A stretch of DNA of 64,000 bases, taken from NCBI GenBank assembly GCA_029961685.1, contig JARWKL010000014.1:21338452-21402451 (forward strand). The letters run 5' to 3'. A program made the translations under genes and the position numbers. Positions 42,455 to 52,700 of this stretch are shown here, in pieces. This DNA is from Aristolochia californica. Its lineage: Eukaryota > Streptophyta > Magnoliopsida > Piperales > Aristolochiaceae. How positions within the stretch are numbered: the stretch's first letter is position 1; each line of letters begins with the position of its first letter. Below the pieces are notes generated by a model that saw nothing but the letters and a program-made list of their open reading frames with translations, was not told where the DNA came from and made no database searches.

Positions 42455-45069
42455 AACAGCTTGGCACTATAGAACAATATCAGAAATTGTTCCAAGAAAA
42501 ACTTGCTCGTGCAAGTCATTTGGTCCGACCTGAACTTTATGTCAATTTGTTCACGGCTGGCCTGGTAGAACCCCTTCGCCTAGAAGTGGAATTGGAAGCC
42601 CCCACCTCCCTAGCCCACGCCATGAATTTGGCAAGAGCATTGGACACCAAACAGCGCCTCTTCCGTGAGTCCTTAAACAAACGTCCTCCTTGGCAACCTC
42701 GCCCACAACCCCATGGCCCTTATCCCACTCCCCCCAGGCCTCCTCCCAACCAACCATCACCACCACCACCAGCCTTTACACCCCCACCAGGATTTATCAA
42801 ACGTCTGACAAAAGCAGAAATTGATCAGAGGAGGGCTCAGGGCCTATGTTTCAATTGTGATGAGAAATTCGTCAAGGGCCATCTATGCAAAAGACTATTT
42901 TGGGTAGAAATAGAAGACCCTTCAGAGGATGACTTTCAGGAGGATATGGACCAAACCGAGGAGGACACACCAGAGATCTCCCTCCATGCCATGACCGGAC
43001 TGCATAGCACAAATACCATGCAGGTCCATGCCACCATGAACCATCATATTCTGCTAGCACTCGTGGACTCAGGCAGCACACATAATTTTATAAGCAGCCA
43101 GGCAGCACATCAGTTGGGGTTATCACTACAGCAGAAATCAGGAATATCAGTCTCAGTGGCTAACGGTGACAAGGTCACCACAGTGGGGTTCGGTTCAGCA
43201 GTGCCCTTTACTATTGAAGGTCACTCCTTTGTAGCAGATTTTTTGGTCATACCGCTGGCTGGGTTTGACCTTGTCTTGGGAATTAAATGGCTACAGCGAT
43301 TGGGTCCGATCTTATGGGATTTCCAATCCCTGACCATGAGTTTTAACCAGGACACACATCCGATCACCCTCCATGGCAATAGCGCCCAGAGGCCATGCAG
43401 CCTCCACACACTTTCGGTGGATCCTTCAACAGGGAATAACTTAGCTTCATTGTTGGCTGAATATGCTGATTTATTTCAGACACCTGCCGACCTTCCTCCT
43501 ATAAGAGAGTGTGATCACAGAATTCGTTTGAAGATGGGCACAGAACCAGTGGTAGTGCGTCCCTACCGCTATCCCCATGTGCAAAAAGATGAGATAGAAC
43601 GACAATGTCAACAAATGCTACAACAAGGTATTATTCAGCCTAGTCGTTCTCCTTTTTCATCCCCGGTATTACTTGTAAAGAAATCAGATAAATCTTGGCG
43701 CTTTTGTGTGGATTACCGTGACCTCAATGCTCACACCATCAAAGATAAATTTCCAATTCCAGTGGTCGATGAATTATTGGATGAGCTACACGGCTCTCAA
43801 CTATTTACAAAGTTGGACTTAAAATCTGGCTACCATCAAATTCGGGTTTATTCAGAGGATATCGAAAAAACTGCCTTCCGCACCCACCATGGTCACTACG
43901 AGTTCTTGGTGATGCCATTTGGGCTATCCAATGCCCCGTCCACCTTTCAAGCGCTTATGAACCAGGTATTTCGCCCTTTCTTACGGAAGCATGTCTTAGT
44001 TTTTTTTGACGATATCCTGGTCTATAGCAAAACTTGGGCAGCACACTTGCATCAATTGAGACAGGTTTTCACCATTCTCCGAGCACACCATTTATTTCTC
44101 AATCGTGCCAAATGTGACTTTGCCACATCCGAAGTAGCTTATTTGGGGCATGTGATCTCAGCATCCGGGGTGAAACCAGATTTCAGCAAGATACAATCGG
44201 TGATGGATTGGCCCACACCTCACACCGTTACAGCTTTGAAAGGGTTCCTTGGTCTCACAGGGTATTATAGAAAATTTATCAAAGAATACGGTCACCTGGC
44301 AGCACCATTACATAATTTACTGAAGAAGCATGCCTTTCAGTGGTCTCAGTTGGCAGACTCCTCATTTAACAACTTAAAACAGGCATTAGCGTCAGCACCA
44401 GTTCTCCAATTGCCCAACTTTGCCGAAAATTTCATCATAGAATGCGATGCATCCGGGGGAGGGATTGGTGCCGTCTTGCAGCAACAGGGTCACCCCATTG
44501 CCTATTTCAGCCGCCATCTCGCTCCTCACCATCACAAGTTAGCCATGTATGAAAGGGAACTTATCGGTTTGGCCAAAGCTGTGCAGCATTGGTGGCCGTA
44601 TCTGTGGGGCAGACCTTTTGTGATCAGGACAGACCACTGTAGCCTCAAATATTTATTGGAGCAGCGCCTTACTACATCCCCACAACAACATTGGCTCAAC
44701 AAATTAATGGGATTCGATTTTCAGGTGGAATACAAACCGGGTTATCTCAACAGGGCAGCAGACGCTTTGTCACGCCGGGAACTAGAGGATTCACATTTGC
44801 ACGCATTGAGCCACCCCAAGTCGCCCTTGCTGGACACAATCCGTCAGGATACTAGCCATCATCCAGATCTCCTTGAGTTACAAGCTCAAATCGAAAACCA
44901 TTCCAAGGATAAGAACTGGACACTACAGGACGGTCTCATTCTGTATAAAGGACGCATATATCTTCATCCTTCGTCGGTACTCATTCCTGCCATTATTGCC
45001 TCCTTTCATGATAGTACACATGAGGGCCAGCAGAAAACATACTTCCGCCTCAGTCGGGAATTTTATTAG
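42373..45069 (+). CDS. Gypsy-B1 Gag C-terminus, protease, RT, RNase H, integrase start
   Basis: 898-codon open block. Gag: GTIEQYQKLFQEKLARASHL and zinc knuckle CFNCDEKFVKGHLCKRLF (about 42847-42900). Protease: LALVDSGSTHNFIS (D-S-G at 43066-43074). [75 protein letters not shown] and catalytic LVFFDDILVYSK (FDD at 44005-44013). RNase H: IIECDASGGGIGAV, YERELIGLAKAVQHW, IRTDHCSLKYLLE and RAADALSRRE, all four acidic residues present. It enters the integrase zinc finger (HDSTHEGQQKTYF) and stops at TAG 45067-45069, where chromoviruses usually have Trp. The first codons (42373-42383) overlap the Gag N-terminal frame. Confidence 0.95.
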   Translation: MGIFKENCMLRFGPPLRRNPVGDLVNLKQLGTIEQYQKLFQEKLARASHLVRPELYVNLFTAGLVEPLRLEVELEAPTSLAHAMNLARALDTKQRLFRESLNKRPPWQPRPQPHGPYPTPPRPPPNQPSPPPPAFTPPPGFIKRLTKAEIDQRRAQGLCFNCDEKFVKGHLCKRLFWVEIEDPSEDDFQEDMDQTEEDTPEISLHAMTGLHSTNTMQVHATMNHHILLALVDSGSTHNFISSQAAHQLGLSLQQKSGISVSVANGDKVTTVGFGSAVPFTIEGHSFVADFLVIPLAGFDLVLGIKWLQRLGPILWDFQSLTMSFNQDTHPITLHGNSAQRPCSLHTLSVDPSTGNNLASLLAEYADLFQTPADLPPIRECDHRIRLKMGTEPVVVRPYRYPHVQKDEIERQCQQMLQQGIIQPSRSPFSSPVLLVKKSDKSWRFCVDYRDLNAHTIKDKFPIPVVDELLDELHGSQLFTKLDLKSGYHQIRVYSEDIEKTAFRTHHGHYEFLVMPFGLSNAPSTFQALMNQVFRPFLRKHVLVFFDDILVYSKTWAAHLHQLRQVFTILRAHHLFLNRAKCDFATSEVAYLGHVISASGVKPDFSKIQSVMDWPTPHTVTALKGFLGLTGYYRKFIKEYGHLAAPLHNLLKKHAFQWSQLADSSFNNLKQALASAPVLQLPNFAENFIIECDASGGGIGAVLQQQGHPIAYFSRHLAPHHHKLAMYERELIGLAKAVQHWWPYLWGRPFVIRTDHCSLKYLLEQRLTTSPQQHWLNKLMGFDFQVEYKPGYLNRAADALSRRELEDSHLHALSHPKSPLLDTIRQDTSHHPDLLELQAQIENHSKDKNWTLQDGLILYKGRIYLHPSSVLIPAIIASFHDSTHEGQQKTYFRLSREFY

Positions 45070-45075
45070 AGCGGT

Positions 45076-46302
45076 ATGAAGCGGGTCATTGCTGAGTATG
45101 TTGCAGCGTGCCAGATCTGTCAGAGGAATAAGTCAGAATCCTTACAACCCGCCGGCTTGCTCCAGCCACTTCCACTTCCTTCACAGGTATGGGCAGATCT
45201 ATCAATGGATTTTATAGATGGTCTTCCTCCTTCTGCAGGGAAATCTGTTATTTTTGTTGTGGTAGACCGGTTCTCGAAATATGCCCACTTTATGGCCCTC
45301 AGCCATCCGTATACAGCCACACAGGTCGCTCAGCTCTTCATGGATAATATTGTCCGTCTCCATGGCCTTCCGGAGACCATCACCAGCGACCGTGATGCGA
45401 TCTTCACCAGTAAATTCTGGGGGGAACTCTTTAAGCTCCATGGTTCTAAGTTAGCTTTCTCGTCAGCATACCACCCTCAAACAGACGGCCAGACAGAAGT
45501 GGTTAACCGCACATTGGCGATGTATTTGCGGTGCTTTGTGGGGGACACGCCCCGACTGTGGGTTCGTTGGTTAGCATGGGCGGAGTATTGTTATAATACC
45601 TCATACCACACCGCCTTGGGTACTACCCCTTTTCAAGTTGTTTATGGACGCGAACCTCCGCGACTACTTTCTTATGAACCGGGGTCTTCTCGGGTAGCAG
45701 CATTGGACCAAGCATTAGCCGACAGAGATGCAATGCTTGCTCAAGTCCGCCTTCAGTTACAACGTTCACAAGAAACTATGAAGCATACTTATGACAAAGG
45801 ACACCGTCCCCTTTCCTTTGCACCTGGAGAATTTATTTGGCTCAAACTTCAGCCATACCGCCAACTATCTCTTGCAGCCATCAAACGCCATAAGCTCTCT
45901 CCAAAATTTTATGGGCCGTTCCAGATCATGCAACGTATTGGCACTGTGGCGTATCGTTTGAAACTTCCACCAGACGCCAAGCTCCATGACGTCTTCCACG
46001 TCTCCCTTCTCAAACCGTTCAAGGGAGACTCACCACTGCTGCATACCCCTCTGCCTCCTCTCAAAGATGGCAGGTCCATGCCCACGCCCGCTCAGATCCT
46101 TCAAGCCAGGCGAGTTAACAACGCTTGGGAAGTGTTGGTTCGGTGGACTGACAAGGAATTGATAGAAGCCTCTTGGGAGACACTCGAGTCCTTCCAGACT
46201 CACTTTCCCACTTTCGAGCTTGAGGACAAGCTCTTTCTTCAGGAGGGGGGTGATGTTATGGACTCCATAGCATCAAGAGTGGCTAACCGGAGAAGAGAAT
46301 AG
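45076..46302 (+). CDS. Gypsy-B1 integrase with chromodomain
   Basis: 408 codons in the same frame as the preceding block. CQICQRNKSE supplies the cysteines of the HHCC finger. Core: LSMDFIDGLPPSAGKS (D), ITSDRDAIFTSKFW (D), AYHPQTDGQTEVVNRTL (E), WAEYCYNTSYHTALGTTPFQ. GPF module: LSPKFYGPFQIMQRIG, VAYRLKLPPDAKLHDVFHVS and LLKPFKG. Chromodomain: PAQILQARRVNNAWEVLVRW and SWETLESFQTHFP. The tail FELEDKLFLQEGGDV runs 49 bases into the 3' LTR and ends at TAG 46300. Integrase inserts cDNA; the chromodomain is expected to bias insertion to heterochromatin. Confidence 0.95.
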   Translation: MKRVIAEYVAACQICQRNKSESLQPAGLLQPLPLPSQVWADLSMDFIDGLPPSAGKSVIFVVVDRFSKYAHFMALSHPYTATQVAQLFMDNIVRLHGLPETITSDRDAIFTSKFWGELFKLHGSKLAFSSAYHPQTDGQTEVVNRTLAMYLRCFVGDTPRLWVRWLAWAEYCYNTSYHTALGTTPFQVVYGREPPRLLSYEPGSSRVAALDQALADRDAMLAQVRLQLQRSQETMKHTYDKGHRPLSFAPGEFIWLKLQPYRQLSLAAIKRHKLSPKFYGPFQIMQRIGTVAYRLKLPPDAKLHDVFHVSLLKPFKGDSPLLHTPLPPLKDGRSMPTPAQILQARRVNNAWEVLVRWTDKELIEASWETLESFQTHFPTFELEDKLFLQEGGDVMDSIASRVANRRRE

Positions 46303-46628
46303 ATGGAGTAAACTTGTATTTCAGTACCTTAGGGGTTTAATTGTAATTTGAAGTTCCATAAGGGTCTAATTGTAATTATAGAACCTTTGATGTTTTCCTT
46401 GACCTATTTAGGGCGTCAAGTGAAGGAATGAAGACAAGCATTGATCATTAGTCTAAATGAGATCAGGTTCTCTCTCAAAAGAGGCCTAACGTGGGAGCTC
46501 CTTTTCAAGGCTCACGTCCTTCACCATTGGACGTTCCAAGAACCCCAAATCCTTCCCTTCCTCATCCTTCAATCTGGAAGCTAGAGGAGATCGCCGGGTG
46601 ACTCGATCCATGGCTAGAGAGCCTAACA
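46254..46628 (+). repeat. 3' LTR of gypsy-B1
   Basis: 375 bases, 2 differences from the 5' LTR. Preceded by purine tract AGGAGGGGGGTGA and followed by the GAATG duplication. Confidence 0.95.
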
Positions 46629-47052
46629 GAATGGTCCCCTCCTCTCTGATCTGGAATGAGGGGTACAGTCCCTCCCCCATGGTTGAGGTGTCCCCCCGGA
46701 ATGAAGGGTCCTTGCTGACTCGAGAAACTCGTGTGTCTAGTAAACTCATCTCCCCCTCTGATCTGCGAATGGTCTCCCGGAATTGGGTTCTTGCCAGTGC
46801 TCAGACCAGTCTCCATGCTATCCATCCTTCCTTTCAAAGTTTCCAAACTGAGAGTGAACTTCTCCTCCAATGCAGCAAATTTCTTGCCAGTAGTTAGACC
46901 ATTCTCCGTGCTATCCATCCTTCCCTTCAAGGTCTCCATATCGATATCAATTTTTGAGAACCTCTCTAGGACAATATCAAATTTTCTTTCAAGCAATTCA
47001 AAGTATTCATTGGTGCTTCTCTCTACCGGGTTACCCTGCTCTGATACCAAGT
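46629..47052 (-). CDS. Gypsy-K Gag, N-terminal part
   Basis: Minus-strand open frame entering from the 5' LTR (SMARDHNNLVSE across the primer-binding site; ATG inside the LTR near 47073), then a coiled-coil-like region: NEYFELLERKFDIVLERF, METLKGRMDSTENGL and a second METLKGRMDS-like LETLKGRMDSMETGLSTG, an internal duplication. It ends RGGDEFTRHTSFSSQQGPFI and PGGHLNHGGGTVP, a segment repeated in the C-terminal part on the other side of B1 (RGGDEFLRRTSFSGQQGP). No stop is present. Confidence 0.85.
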
Positions 47053-47993
47053 TGTTATGGTCCCTAGCCATGGATCTAGTAACTCGGCGAGTTGAATATG
47101 AATCCAGCACTGTTAGAGGGTTTCTTAACACGTTTTTGTGAAAAGAAACTCTCTTTTTCTTCCCTCACACGTTATAATTGAAAAGGAGTTTCCTTTTCTC
47201 AATTATAGATGCAACCAGCAAGTTAAAGGACTGTTTAAGCACTCAGATATGAAACCCCTCTTTTATGATTCATGTGAAGAGGGTTTACTTGCTGTAATTA
47301 CTCAAGAACAACCCCTTTCCCTTTACTGAATTCATTCCCCTTGAAAAGGAGTTTCCTTTTCTTAATTATGAATGCACCAATTCCAGCAAGAGACTGTTTT
47401 AAGGATCCAATTATGAAACCCCACTTTATACCTCACGTCAATGAGTAGGGTTTCTGAATTCATGCAACTACCAATGCTGAATGTAAAGAGGGCAGTCTCT
47501 AGCTCTTCTAAATTCGGAAAAGATAGACAAATATACCTCTTGAAGACCTCCTTCAATTCAGCAACTCAAAAATCCCTTTCTTGATGCTAAGACTCAACAA
47601 AATCCTTCTTCCCTCACTGCTGGTTCGTGGAAGAGATGGATGACTATTGCAGCATGGAAGAGAAGGCTGATTCCTCCTCCTTTTCCTTCCAAGATCTCCT
47701 CAAAGACTCCCCAATGGATGCAGCAAACCCCCAAGAGAGTTCACACCAAGAACCCTAGAATAGAGAGCCTAGAAGGAACCTAAATTACCCTAGTTTATGC
47801 TAATTCCGAACTTCCTTTATTTCTCCATCCTTACCCCTTAAATAGGGTAATTAACATCAACATAGGTTAGGGTTACTAAACCCAATTCTACCCCTACCTT
47901 TAAGTCTTATTACAAATCAATAAAATTCGAAATTAAAAGCAACATAAATAATAAAAGTAAAGTAGATGACTCAGTCTTATTGAGTCCATAACA
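47053..47993 (-). repeat. 5' LTR of gypsy-K
   Basis: 941 bases, 6 substitutions relative to 39576-40516 and no indels by eye. Followed by the ATTAA duplication. Confidence 0.93.
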
Positions 47994-48359
47994 ATTAAAC
48001 CTTTAGCTCTTGTCTTGGGTTGTTTAGTAGTTAGGGTTAACTAGATCATGTTTTTCTAATTAACTATGATTAAGGAGAGATATGAAATATTTCCAACGGT
48101 GAATACTCAAGTGCAAATTGACATATGCTTCCATCGATGATCAATTGTGAAATTTCGATGGTGGAAGTTGACTTAGACCAAGGTTTGTTCTTTTGAATTG
48201 TTTCTTAGTTGTTTTTCTTAAAAGTATTTTTTCATACTCAACACCCACCCACCCACCCCCCCCCATCCTTTTCATGAAGCATAAAATTAGACTAATCACT
48301 CTTCATGGGAACAATTCTTACTCGCACTACTACATATATTTTTCGGAGTATAGGTTTTA
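47994..48359. other. Unassigned interval, continuation of 38686-39575
   Basis: Non-coding. Continues the sequence interrupted by gypsy K. Contains a CCCA/poly-C tract at about 48242-48266. I cannot assign it to a family. Confidence 0.4.
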
Positions 48360-49930
48360 TTTTTGGTTGCCTACGACAGCACACCAAATTTATATGGAGA
48401 ATTATATATCAAAATAAAGATCTATAAGTCTATTTTATTAACTATTCAACTAATTCTCAATATGAGTTTTATATATGGAGATATTAATCTCAGAATAGTT
48501 AAAGGTCATTCTTGCCAAAGGAGAAAGAGTACTATGTTCGGCCAAATTACAAAGACCAAAATCTATCAGATTATTTATCTAAAAAGAAGCATATTTTATG
48601 AAGACAAGTTATACTTGGATGAAATTTATTTAATTCTAGTTTCAGAAGGTTAATAATTTTTGTCAATCTAATCTATATTTAAGGAGATATTTGCATTGGA
48701 AGAATCAAAGGGCATGTATGCATCCTATTGCATGCGAAGATCCACATTTAAGCCAAATTTTGTGCTTCATTCTTTGAGTTGGTGTTATTGATCAATAATA
48801 TCAAGAAAGTATCTCATGATGTACCCTTGGAAATTTTCTATTTTTAACTAACAATATTTGGAAAAAATCTGTAGAAGATCATCTTATTTTCATAAACTTT
48901 CCTTGATTTATTTGTCAAAGAGAAGAAGTGTTCCTATTCTGAATTATGAACCTTTTTGGCCAGACACGAATTTTGTGAGATTTTATTGGTGATTTGAAAG
49001 ATTAAAAGAATCTAATTTGATATACTTGAGTATTAAAGCATGGAAAGATTGATTTTTTTTGTAAGTGGTGCCATAATACAAGGAAAAGTTTCTTTATTTA
49101 TATTTGGAAGTGGCCGATTTTAGGAAATATCTTCTGAAGATCATGATTTGGTGGATCGTTAAGAAAGATATGATTATTTACCAGCCATGAGTTTCCTTAA
49201 TTAAGTGCATGATCAGTTGAGCTTGCAAAATATTTGTTGACTTTAAGTTTGGATCATTGACATTACCTCCCCGCTTGAGGGGAAGAATAGAAGAAGAAGT
49301 ATGAAGGATGAGCATTGGAGATTTTTTTATTTATTGATTATCAAACAACACTTGGTTCAACTTAGTATTATTACTCTATTACTCGACTTGACTCACTCAC
49401 TCATTATCAAATCTACTTTCTGCTATATGCTATTTGCTACCGGCTTTACTCCCGCTTGATTCTTACCCTAGATTATTACCTTGGTTTATCCTCAGCGTAT
49501 TACTTGGTGCATAGCTTCCTTATTCAAAGATGAAATTATTGTAGATTATCTTATGTGTCCTTATTGCTTTTAAGGAATTTTACTACCTATAGGTTATTCA
49601 TTGCTATATAACTGCCTATTTGGTATGCATTATTTGGCCATTACCTCATTACTGTCGGTGCTATTATTTCCCTTTGACTGAGACATTATTATTGAAGGAC
49701 TCCTTAGTTACTGATTGTTGTTAGTATTGGTTATTCTGGTGAAGAAAAGAAAGCACATGGTTGACCCAAAATATTATCTTCCGGTGATTACTTTTTCCCC
49801 CCTTAATCGGCAATTTCTCCTACCTTTTGAGAGTCAGTGCCCTCTATTGGGACACCATGATTGAGTAGCTCATTACTTCACTTATGAGCAATGCCTATAG
49901 ACCCACTACCTACAGAGGATAGGAGTGTGC
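48360..49930 (+). mobile_element. Copia-A-like non-coding interior
   Basis: Starts with the leader motif TATATGGAGAATTATATATC shared with 32500-32560, then GAGAAAGAGTACTATGTTCG and TATCAGATTATTTATCT as in copia A. It has CATTACCTCCCCGCTTGAGG near 49261 and the late segment TTTGAGAGTCAGTGCCCTCT near 49817 that copia A shows just before its 3' LTR region. There is no gag or pol. The 49320-49800 part differs from copia A and lacks the hairpin array. It likely continues the F5/A-type leader broken at 38685. Confidence 0.7.
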
Positions 49931-50157
49931 CCAACTTTTAACGTGAGTCAAGTCTATTTTAACCCAAGAGGTGTTTTTTGAGCTATCCTGAGAAAGTGGG
50001 TTCTTGAAGAAGAGTTCTAGTTCAACTTATATTAGAACTCTATTAGATTGTGTTATCCTTTCATGATAGACTTATCTTAGAGAGTCAGAGTTGGAATATG
50101 TTATGGACTCAATAACACTGAGTCATCTACTTTACTTTTATTATTTATGTTGCTCAC
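49931..50157. repeat. LTR scraps: copia-L piece and reversed gypsy-K end
   Basis: About 49997-50098 matches the middle of the copia-L LTR (GAAGAGTTCTAGTTCAACTT, compare 59113). 50099-50157 (GTTATGGACTCAATAACACT onward) is the gypsy-K LTR end in opposite orientation to K itself. Both are truncated and carry no target duplications. Confidence 0.65.
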
Positions 50158-51344
50158 ATTTGCCAAATTAAGAACGTGAATGGCATCAAACAATGTAGGG
50201 TACCAAAATAACCGAAATGCTTGTGGTAACCAATAAAAACTTGGGTAAACAAACTTGGTTGTCCAAATCACCTTGTTCTTCAAATATTATCCCAAAGAGG
50301 CCCAACTAAAAATGAATCTCTAAGGGTTCAATCTCTTGTGATGTAGGTTTGTCTCTGAGCCAAAGCACCAAAAAATGTTTGGATTTTGGATAGATGTTGA
50401 TCGAGGCACTTGACTAGTGATAAGAAGATGTTTGTTGAACTCAAACCTAAATATGGTGGTCATGTATCATTTGGAGATGATAGCAAAGGTATTGTTAAGG
50501 GAATTGGTAAAATCGGTACGTCAAGCTCTTTCATATTTAATTTTTATTATATAGAAGGGTTGTTGCATGATTTACTCAGAATTAATCAATTTTGTGACAA
50601 AGGTAAAAAAGTTTAATTTGAAATGAAAAAATGAAAACTATGAACTAGTTTTAGAGGGATATAGAAATATAAACCTCTATGTTGTGAACATTGTTGATTG
50701 CAAAAATTGATGAATCTTGATTATGGTATAAGATACCAGGACACATATGAATAGATTCCTTAAACAAATTAGTAAAGAACAACTTAGTGAGAGGATTACC
50801 CGATAAAAAAATTGTAAGAGAGAGACCTTGTGATGCTTGTGAACTTGGAAAACAACATAAAAGTTATTTCAAATCAAAGAATGAAGTTTCAACATATCAA
50901 CCTCTTCCACTAATCTACATGGAGTTAGTTGGACCTACTAGAACCTTAAACATAAATGGAAAGGGTCTCACCTTAGTGATGGTAGATGATTATTCTTGGT
51001 TTACATGGGTAGATTTCCTAGCTCGTAAGGATGATGCTTGTATGGCCTTTGCCAAACTATGTGAAATGTTTCAAAAAGAGCAAGGCCATAGTATTGTCAA
51101 AATTAGGAGTGGCCATGGAGGAGAATTTGAAAATACACTCTTCAAGGAATATTGCACAAATCATGGTATAGACAATACATTCTCCGCTTCTTGAACTTCT
51201 CAACAAAAGGGTGTTGTTGAGAAAAGAAATAGAACCTTAATTGAGATGGCTAGAGCTATGCCACATGTATACAACATATCACACAAATTTTGGCCGAAGC
51301 CATACATACCACTTACTATATCATAAACCGAGTAAGCATAAGGC
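50158..51344 (+). pseudogene. Copia-M protease, pre-integrase and integrase start
   Basis: APKNVWILD then C*SRHLTSDKKMF (about 50360-50430) is the Sirevirus-type protease site (normally DSGCSRHMT), with damage at the D-S-G. 50410-50616 continues YGGHVSFGDDSKG and GLLHDLLRINQFCDKG. 50787-51194 gives MRGLPDKKI, CDACELGKQHKSYFKSK (finger cysteines), LIYMELVGPTRT (first catalytic aspartate reads Glu), LTLVMVDDYSWFTWVDFL, RSGHGGEFENTLF (second aspartate reads His), then, after a stop at 51192, QQKGVVEKRNRTL. Cut by the H solo LTR at 51345. Confidence 0.85.
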
Positions 51345-52363
51345 TGTTAGGGTCCCGAGTCATGGATCATGTAACACAGCGAGGGATGGATGGATCCAGT
51401 GCTGAGAAAAAGAGTGGGCCCACCGATCTGGACTGATTTGACCCATAGATCTGGACTGTTTTTGCCGACAGATCTGGATAGGCCTGGTCCACAGATCTAG
51501 ACTGATTGGTCCCACAGATCTGGGCCACAGATATGGACTGATATGGCCCACGAATCTAGCGGGTGGGGACAGCTGCTGGCTCTGCATTGTCTTGATGAAA
51601 TGATTTTAATTAAAACTCATGAGTATGCTTGACGATGATGGTAGTTGTGGGCTTCCTCGCTCGAGGTCAGCCAACTTGAATGGCTGCCTCCTGGCCTTCG
51701 GCGGAAAACTGAAACTCCACCGTGGTCGTGCTCGGTGGTCGGACAGCACGGGACTGCCGGGGCTTAGTGCACGGGACCACCGGGGCGTAGCGCAATCCCC
51801 TCGCTATTTTGGGAAGAAACCTGATGGCACCTCTCTGCCGTCGACATGCTCAGGAGCCTCCTCTGGACTCAACTACACCTCTACTCTGTTGTTGGATGTT
51901 CCCTCCGGCTTCTCTCTGACCACCTCAGTAACAACTCACCGAGGAGTCATTTCATCTTCCCAGCGCCTGATTCTGCCGTGACACACCTCAAACGACAACA
52001 GCCAAAAACCAGAGGACTCGGCTGTTGTCTAGTGCATAGCGCTATATAAAGGTGGATGGTTCAACAAGGTAAATGGAGGGTGATGAGGGGGACAACTAGA
52101 GCTCTAGGGGAACTCCCGACCCTGAGCCCTGGAAGGAGACCTCAGATTCTGATTTAGGGCAAATACTACTTGACGATTCATTACAATGCGCTGCTTACAA
52201 ATAATTCACGCCGACAAGAGTTTAGGGAAAAATTACAAAAATGCCCCTGAGGCATATTTAAATTGATATAGCATAAAAACATAAATGTAATTAAAAGATG
52301 CAGTACCTAGAGACTCACCCACAGTGTCGTTGAGTTACCCGGCTCACTATCGAGTTCATAACA
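51345..52363 (-). repeat. Solo LTR of gypsy-H
   Basis: 1019 bases, TGTTAGGGTCCCGAG...GTTCATAACA, with perfect AAGGC duplications (51340-51344 and 52364-52368). The same family as 17340-18266. It is oriented as a minus-strand element. No interior remains, so it arose by LTR-LTR recombination. Confidence 0.92.
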
Positions 52364-52700
52364 AAGGCCCCTTCTCAACAAAGCTCCATATGAGTTGTAG
52401 ACAAGCACTCTAGCCAACATTGCCCACTTTAGAACCGTTGGATGTAAAGGGTTCAAATTGAAAGAACCAATGAAAGGATTAGAAAAGTTTGATTCTAGGG
52501 CTGATATATGAATGTTCTTGGATTATTCAATTAATAGAAAAGCATATAGAGTTTATAACAAGACTTCTATGAGAGTTGAGGAGTCGGTATATGTTGAGTT
52601 TGACGAAACAGTTTCGCCAAATCCAACCCCAACTCCTATTTCTAATGATGAAGAGAGAAACCACTTCAATTCATCCCCGGGATCTCAACCTTAAGACCAA
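52364..52700 (+). pseudogene. Copia-M integrase C-terminal part
   Basis: Resumes after the solo LTR with AKAPYELW-like sequence, a decayed FGCK segment, FDSRADI and MFLDYSINRKAYRVYNK, then MRVEESVYVEFDET (52512-52694), the usual end of the copia integrase region before a Pro/Asn-rich linker. Confidence 0.8.

Larger units (their letters stand above)
41517..46628 (+). mobile_element. Gypsy-B1, nearly intact Reina-like chromovirus
   Basis: 5112-base Ty3/gypsy element with perfect GAATG duplications (41512-41516 and 46629-46633), inserted in gypsy-K gag. LTRs of 375 bases differ at 2 positions. Primer-binding site TGGTATCAGATAGG at 41895, purine tract AGGAGGGGGGTGA before 46254. One gag-pol frame with PR-RT-RH-IN order and a C-terminal chromodomain. 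Only a one-base deletion (T run 42380-42383) and one nonsense codon (45067-45069) break it. Compact size, short LTRs and chromodomain suggest the Reina clade. Confidence 0.95.
39576..47993 (-). mobile_element. Gypsy-K, young gag-only LTR element carrying B1
   Basis: Minus-strand element with perfect ATTAA duplications (39571-39575 and 47994-47998). LTRs 39576-40516 (3') and 47053-47993 (5') are each 941 bases with 6 differences by eye. Primer-binding site complement CTCTGATACCA ends near 47050. Excluding B1, the interior is only about 1.4 kb: a Gag frame fused, out of frame, to the last bases of pol and the purine tract. RT, RNase H and integrase are absent. So it is a non-autonomous deletion derivative that inserted recently. 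Confidence 0.92.

Noticed and set aside
51619..51981. 120-codon open frame in the H solo LTR
   Set aside because: Lies wholly in the LTR, is antisense to the element orientation, and has no domain.
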